Part shown: positions 4,977 through 8,445 of the stretch, in pieces
Layout: each line of letters starts with the position of its first letter
Numbering within the stretch: position 1 is the first letter of the stretch
NCBI GenBank assembly: GCA_900321145.1
Contig: ONVB01000076.1
Location: 1-8,445, forward strand
Length of the DNA: 8,445 bases
Source of the DNA: an uncultured Eubacteriales bacterium
Lineage (GTDB): Bacteria; Bacillota; Clostridia; Lachnospirales; Lachnospiraceae
Direction: 5' to 3'
Position numbers and translations under genes: made by a program
The notes under the pieces: generated by a model
Told to the model about the DNA's origin: nothing
Databases searched by the model: none
What the model saw: the letters and a program-made list of their open reading frames with translations, nothing else

Positions 4977-6364
4977 CGGCAAAGGAAGATTGTATGTTTG
5001 ATCTGTTCTTCGGAACGGATTATCACTCACACCTTGGTACAAGGCGTGCGGGTATGGCGGTATATGATGAAAAGGATGGCTTTGAGAAGTCCATTCACAA
5101 GATAGACAACGCCCCCTTTAGGACAAAGTTCGAGAAGGAGGCTAATTCCATGAAGGGCACTATGGGTATCGGGTGTATCTCGGACTATGAGGCACAGCCT
5201 ATCCTGCTTCGCTCACATCATGGATCTTTTGCAATCACGACGGTTGGAAAGATAAACAATGTTGACAGCATAGTAGAAGATATATTGAAGAGCAGAACAC
5301 ACTTCTTTGTGATGAGCAACGGTGAGATCAATTCCACGGAGCTTGTTGCGGCGCTGATCAATCAGAAGGATAATCTGATAGACGGAATAAGATATGCGCA
5401 GGAGGTTATAGAGGGTTCCATGTCGATTCTCCTGCTTACCGAGAAGGGTGTATACTGTGCGAGAGATAAGTTCGGGCGTACCCCTGTGATCATAGGAAAG
5501 AAGGACGGAGCGCACTGTGCGGCATTTGAGAGCTTTTCCTTCCTGAATCTCGGTTATACGCTCGAGAGAGAACTCGGTCCCGGCGAGATAGCCGTTATAA
5601 CTCCTGACGCTGTGAAGACCTTGGTTCCTCCGGGAGACAAGATGCGCATCTGTACATTTCTCTGGATATACTATGGTTATCCGACTTCGGTGTACGAGGG
5701 CGTGTCCGTGGAGGAGATGCGTTACCGCTGCGGAAGGCTTCTTGCGAAGCGCGACGATGCGAAGCCGGATATTGTGGCAGGAGTTCCGGATTCGGGTACT
5801 GCGCATGCTATCGGCTATGCCAATGAATCCGGCATACCTTTCTCAAGACCGTTCATAAAGTATACTCCGACCTGGCCGAGATCGTTTATGCCGACCATAC
5901 AGAGTAAGCGTAACCTCATAGCGAAGATGAAGCTGATCCCGGTAAGGGAGCTTATAAAGGGCAAGAGCCTGCTTCTCATAGATGACTCCATAGTCCGCGG
6001 CACACAGCTTCGCGAGACAACCGAGTATCTCTTTGAGAACGGTGCCAAGGAGGTTCATATAAGGCCGGCGTGTCCGCCGCTCGTGTTCGGATGTAAGTAT
6101 CTGAACTTCTCGCGTACCAACTCCGAGATGGAGCTTATCACGAGAAATGTGATAAAGGAGCTTGAGGGCACTGAGGACGTGAGTGATGAGGTGCTTAAGG
6201 AGTATGCCGATTATACTACCGAGAAGTACGAAAAGATGGTTGAAAAGATAGGTGAGAAGCTTAAGTTCACTTCGCTACGCTTCCACAGACTGGACGATAT
6301 GATAGAGGCGGTGGGGATAGATCCCGACAAGCTTTGTACATATTGCTGGAGCGGTAAGGAGTAG
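4955..6364 (+). CDS. PurF-like amidophosphoribosyltransferase paralogue lacking the glutaminase nucleophile
   Basis: 469 aa, close to PurF length. Canonical PurF makes phosphoribosylamine from PRPP and glutamine: an N-terminal Ntn glutaminase frees NH3 for a C-terminal type-I PRTase. The PRTase half here is well kept: VPDS (277-280) and the PRPP loop LLLIDDSIVRGTQ (339-351). Cys233, Cys380 and the Cys461-x-x-Cys464 pair correspond to the four [4Fe-4S] ligands of Bacillus PurF. The glutaminase half is altered: it starts MGGFFGV rather than MCG. Aligned motifs show GHVRY as GIGCI (Arg to Cys74), HNG as TVG (Asn to Val97) and SDTE as NSTE (Asp to Ser127). ATG 4955 is the start because GGAGG is 7 nt upstream and an in-frame TAA lies at 4949-4951. 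I recall similar MGGFFG proteins in Clostridia and Bacteroides annotated as PurF. The true reaction is unknown; ammonia-dependent PRTase or regulatory roles are possible. Confidence 0.9.
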   Translation: MGGFFGVAAKEDCMFDLFFGTDYHSHLGTRRAGMAVYDEKDGFEKSIHKIDNAPFRTKFEKEANSMKGTMGIGCISDYEAQPILLRSHHGSFAITTVGKINNVDSIVEDILKSRTHFFVMSNGEINSTELVAALINQKDNLIDGIRYAQEVIEGSMSILLLTEKGVYCARDKFGRTPVIIGKKDGAHCAAFESFSFLNLGYTLERELGPGEIAVITPDAVKTLVPPGDKMRICTFLWIYYGYPTSVYEGVSVEEMRYRCGRLLAKRDDAKPDIVAGVPDSGTAHAIGYANESGIPFSRPFIKYTPTWPRSFMPTIQSKRNLIAKMKLIPVRELIKGKSLLLIDDSIVRGTQLRETTEYLFENGAKEVHIRPACPPLVFGCKYLNFSRTNSEMELITRNVIKELEGTEDVSDEVLKEYADYTTEKYEKMVEKIGEKLKFTSLRFHRLDDMIEAVGIDPDKLCTYCWSGKE

Positions 6365-6370
6365 AGAGAA

Positions 6371-6389
6371 ACCGGCGGACGGTGCCGGT
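6371..6389 (+). other. Small GC-rich hairpin between the PurF-like gene and the 136-aa gene
   Basis: ACCGGC (6371-6376) pairs with GCCGGT (6384-6389) around a 7-nt loop, 6 bp after the PurF-like stop. No T-run follows, so it is not an intrinsic terminator. It could be an mRNA processing or stability element inside the operon. Confidence 0.35.
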
Positions 6390-6420
6390 CGAAGGATCTT
6401 ATATAAGAGGGGTGTATAAT

Positions 6421-6831
6421 ATGTTGGGTGAAGAATATCCTTACGATATGGGAGGACCGAGTCTTGAGAGCCAGAGACTCGGGACAGTCGAAAAGTCGGG
6501 CAGGATACTGGGCGAGGACAGCTACGCTTCGAGCGGACCGGGTCTCGGTCAGAGTAAGATAGTCGGAAGCTGGGATTACCGTACGCTGCCGAACAAGACT
6601 TTGGAGCTGGTGAAGAATACCGGAAATATGCACCAGGAGGGCACCGGTTACTATACGGACAGCGAGGGTGAGATGCTCAAGGTGCTTGCTTACCTAAACT
6701 ATGGTGAGACAACAGGAACCACTGAGTCCATGCGTGAGCAGATCAACGAGGCGATAAAAACGGTTGAGGATATACACCTGGTCGAGAGAGAACAGGTGGA
6801 TAAGGACAGCTTTATAAAACTGACGATATAG
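6421..6831 (+). CDS. Hypothetical 136-aa soluble protein
   Basis: I do not recognise the family. ATG 6421 is chosen because AGAGGGG (6406-6412) sits 8 nt upstream; a GTG at 6382 in the same frame would add 13 residues but lacks a good RBS. The protein has no signal peptide, membrane helix or cysteine. Residues 1-50 are rich in Gly, Ser and acidic residues (GGPSLESQRLG, SSGPGLGQ) and look disordered. Residues ~50-80 contain aromatic motifs (SWDYRTLPNKTLELVKN, GTGYYTDSEGE). Residues ~83-136 look more structured, with helix-forming stretches MLKVLAYLNYG and ESMREQINEAIKTVEDI ending in DKDSFIKLTI. Gaps of 56 bp before and 31 bp after, same strand and no terminator indicate an operon with the PurF-like and phosphate transporter genes. 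Codon use matches its neighbours, which supports a real gene. Confidence 0.8.
   Translation: MLGEEYPYDMGGPSLESQRLGTVEKSGRILGEDSYASSGPGLGQSKIVGSWDYRTLPNKTLELVKNTGNMHQEGTGYYTDSEGEMLKVLAYLNYGETTGTTESMREQINEAIKTVEDIHLVEREQVDKDSFIKLTI
6457..6482 (+). repeat. Perfect 8-bp inverted repeat inside the 136-aa gene
   Basis: CCGAGTCT (6457-6464) is complementary to AGACTCGG (6475-6482) with a 10-nt loop, starting 36 nt into the gene. A hairpin here could slow early elongation, but it may only reflect codon choice in PSLESQRLG. Confidence 0.35.
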
Positions 6832-6862
6832 TCGATCGGATTTATAACATAGGAGCCATTTG

Positions 6863-8445
6863 ATGGATATTATTTCGATCCTCCGGCTTTTCGGAGGAAT
6901 AGGACTATTCATATACGGTATGAGCCTTATGAGCAGCTCTATGGAGAAGCTTGCCGGTTCGGGGCTCGAGAGGGTGCTTTCGAGAGTGACCACCAGCAAA
7001 AAGAAGGGTGTAGGCGCCATAAAAGGCTGGATATTTGGTATGGGCGTAACCGCCATTATCCAGAATTCCGCAGCTACGACCATCATGCTTATAGGCTTTG
7101 CGAATGCCGGTCTGCTGAAGGTCACTCAGGCGATCCCGGTAGTGTTCGGTGCCAATGTCGGAAGTACCGTTACCGCGCAGATTTTAAGACTCGGAGATCT
7201 CGGAGATGACAACATAGTCTTGGAGCTGTTAAAGCCTTCTTCGTTTGCGCCGATCCTTGTTGCGATCGGAGCTGTCATAACTCTGTTCATCAAGAAGAAG
7301 GGCCCGAAGGATGTGGCGCGCATCCTGGTAGGCTTAGGACTTTTGTTCTACGGCATGACCATGATGGAGGATGTCTTTGAACCGCTTCACAGCAATGAGG
7401 TATTTCAGAGCTTCTTTACATCCTTTACCAATCCTGTCGTAGGCATACTTACCGGTATCGTGATCACCATTATACTTCAGAGCTCGAACGCTTCGGTAGG
7501 TATACTTCAGGCGCTTTCCGCGACGGGAACCGTATCCTATGCGGTTGCGGTGCCCATCATACTCGGTGAGAATATAGGAAAATGTTCCACTACACTCATA
7601 GGAGGCATAGGTGCCAACAAGAATTCAAAAAGGCTTGTGGTAAGCTATGTGTTCTTCAATGTATTTGGCGTGATCTTCTTCGGAGGGATCATATATCTGA
7701 TAAATGCCGCGGTCGGTATCCCGCTTTTTGAGAAGATAGTAAACCGAAGCGACATAGCGACCGTTCACTTACTCTTTAACTTCCTTACAAGCCTGGTTCT
7801 GCTTCCTTTTTCAAAGCAGATATCCAAATTTGCAACGAAGATAGTAGGGGAGGAAGAGGAAAAAGAGACGGACAAGGAGCTTGCGAAGCTTGATGACATG
7901 CTCTTAAATACTCCGGCTACCGCTTTAAATCAGTGCCGTCACCTGATAAACAGGATGGGCGACACCATCATCGAGAACTACAATGTAGCTACCGATATGA
8001 TCTACAATTATGACGAGTCGAAGTTTGCTCTGCTAGAAGAGAATGAGAGCTTCATAGACAAGTGCGAGTCTGTGCTATCACCCTATGTGATGCGTATAGA
8101 CCGGAAGCGTCTGCCTGAGGATGACAGGCGTATGGTGGTTGAGATACTTAATTCCATAAGCGATTTTGAGCGCATGGGCGACTATTGTATGGGTATCGCA
8201 TACACGGCTAAGGATAAGAACGAGAAGGGGATCCACTTCTCACCGGCAGGTCACAGGGAGGTTGAGTCCATAGTGGCCGCGACAAAGTATACCCTTGAGA
8301 GTACGGTCAAAGCTTTTAAAGAAGATGACGCTACTCTTTCCATAAGGATCGAGCCTCTGTCGGAAACCATCGACAAGCTTAAGGAGATCATGAAAAGCCA
8401 GCATGTGGAGAGACTTCAGACCGGCGAGTGCGGCATAGAGGGCGG
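6863..8445 (+). CDS. Na+/phosphate cotransporter family protein with PhoU-like C-terminal domain (3' truncated by window edge)
   Basis: ATG 6863 follows AGGAG (6851-6855) by 7 nt; the frame stays open for 527 codons plus 2 bases to the window end. The N-terminal ~320 residues are hydrophobic and show the duplicated Na/Pi cotransporter fold (NptA/SLC34-like, PF02690). Repeat 1 has QNSAATT (67-73) and GANVGST (96-102); repeat 2 has QSSNAS (206-211) and GENIGKCST (235-243). Further helices lie near 4-22, 129-143, 154-168, 186-204, 258-280 and 300-316. From ~335 a PhoU-like helical domain follows (LDDMLLNTPATAL at ~343, FERMGDYC, and HVERLQTGEC at the edge); roughly 60-80 residues are probably missing. 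It should import phosphate with Na+, the PhoU-like tail sensing or gating. Motif changes against the usual QSSSAT and GxNIGT (Asn68, Lys240) may alter substrate or ion use. It is the last visible gene of the PurF-like operon. Confidence 0.93.
   Translation, partial: MDIISILRLFGGIGLFIYGMSLMSSSMEKLAGSGLERVLSRVTTSKKKGVGAIKGWIFGMGVTAIIQNSAATTIMLIGFANAGLLKVTQAIPVVFGANVGSTVTAQILRLGDLGDDNIVLELLKPSSFAPILVAIGAVITLFIKKKGPKDVARILVGLGLLFYGMTMMEDVFEPLHSNEVFQSFFTSFTNPVVGILTGIVITIILQSSNASVGILQALSATGTVSYAVAVPIILGENIGKCSTTLIGGIGANKNSKRLVVSYVFFNVFGVIFFGGIIYLINAAVGIPLFEKIVNRSDIATVHLLFNFLTSLVLLPFSKQISKFATKIVGEEEEKETDKELAKLDDMLLNTPATALNQCRHLINRMGDTIIENYNVATDMIYNYDESKFALLEENESFIDKCESVLSPYVMRIDRKRLPEDDRRMVVEILNSISDFERMGDYCMGIAYTAKDKNEKGIHFSPAGHREVESIVAATKYTLESTVKAFKEDDATLSIRIEPLSETIDKLKEIMKSQHVERLQTGECGIEG

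Noticed and set aside
4991..4993. Cys13 of the PurF-like protein as a relocated Ntn nucleophile
   Set aside because: An Ntn nucleophile must be the residue exposed after Met or propeptide removal. Cys13 is followed by MFDLFFGTDY, which aligns with the helix after the normal nucleophile, and the other glutaminase residues are gone too.
5213..5806. 197-codon minus-strand open frame inside the PurF-like gene
   Set aside because: Arg/Ser/Tyr-rich low-likelihood composition, no RBS, wholly antisense to a conserved protein; a frame shadow. Other long antisense frames in glyA, ftsH and the EAL gene were dismissed likewise.
6415..6420. Perfect TATAAT directly before ATG 6421
   Set aside because: No -35 element at the right distance (AAGGAT at that spot), and a start from it would fall inside the gene; a good RBS just upstream instead fits translation from the operon mRNA.
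6382..6420. GTG 6382 as start of the 136-aa gene
   Set aside because: Poor Shine-Dalgarno and overlap with the GCCGGT arm of a hairpin; ATG 6421 has AGAGGGG at 8 nt.

Overview
The window looks like chromosomal DNA of a Clostridia bacterium, most likely a Lachnospiraceae member (Butyrivibrio/Roseburia/Lachnospira-like). The grounds are moderate GC, heavy use of ATA and AGA/AGG codons, GGAGG-type ribosome binding sites, and the protein flavour of FtsH, the GGDEF/EAL protein and the non-canonical PurF paralogue. The species call is an inference. Every convincing gene lies on the + strand.

Layout. (1) 1-2535: the 3' end of glyA, then ftsH 15 bp downstream, closed by an intrinsic terminator. (2) 2536-2715: an AT-rich regulatory gap with an 11-bp-period direct repeat, a good sigma-A-type promoter, a hairpin plus T-run at the very start of the predicted transcript, and small hairpins next to the RBS. 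(3) 2716-4638: a membrane protein with about seven N-terminal helices, a degenerate GGDEF domain and a complete EAL domain, so probably a c-di-GMP phosphodiesterase; a strong terminator follows. (4) 4684-4954: a GC-rich palindromic element, a second good promoter, and a roughly 130-nt leader with three successive hairpins and a short upstream ORF that overlaps the next start codon. (5) 4955-8445: a three-gene unit with gaps of 56 and 31 bp: a PurF-like protein, an unrecognised 136-aa protein, and a Na+/phosphate cotransporter (PF02690-type, with a PhoU-like tail) that runs off the window.

The most interesting item is the PurF-like protein. Its phosphoribosyltransferase half keeps the PRPP motif and four Fe-S-type cysteines. 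Its glutaminase half has lost the catalytic N-terminal Cys (MGG instead of MCG) and, by motif alignment, the other main glutaminase residues. A TAA stop lies two codons before the ATG, so no Cys start is hidden upstream. It is probably not an ordinary glutamine-dependent PurF. Its placement with an unknown small protein and a phosphate transporter, behind a structured leader with a uORF, suggests a small uncharacterised module that may link PRPP or ammonia chemistry to phosphate. That function is inference.

The other two units are more ordinary: one-carbon metabolism plus membrane proteolysis (glyA-ftsH), and c-di-GMP turnover (GGDEF/EAL), the latter with possible control in its leader.
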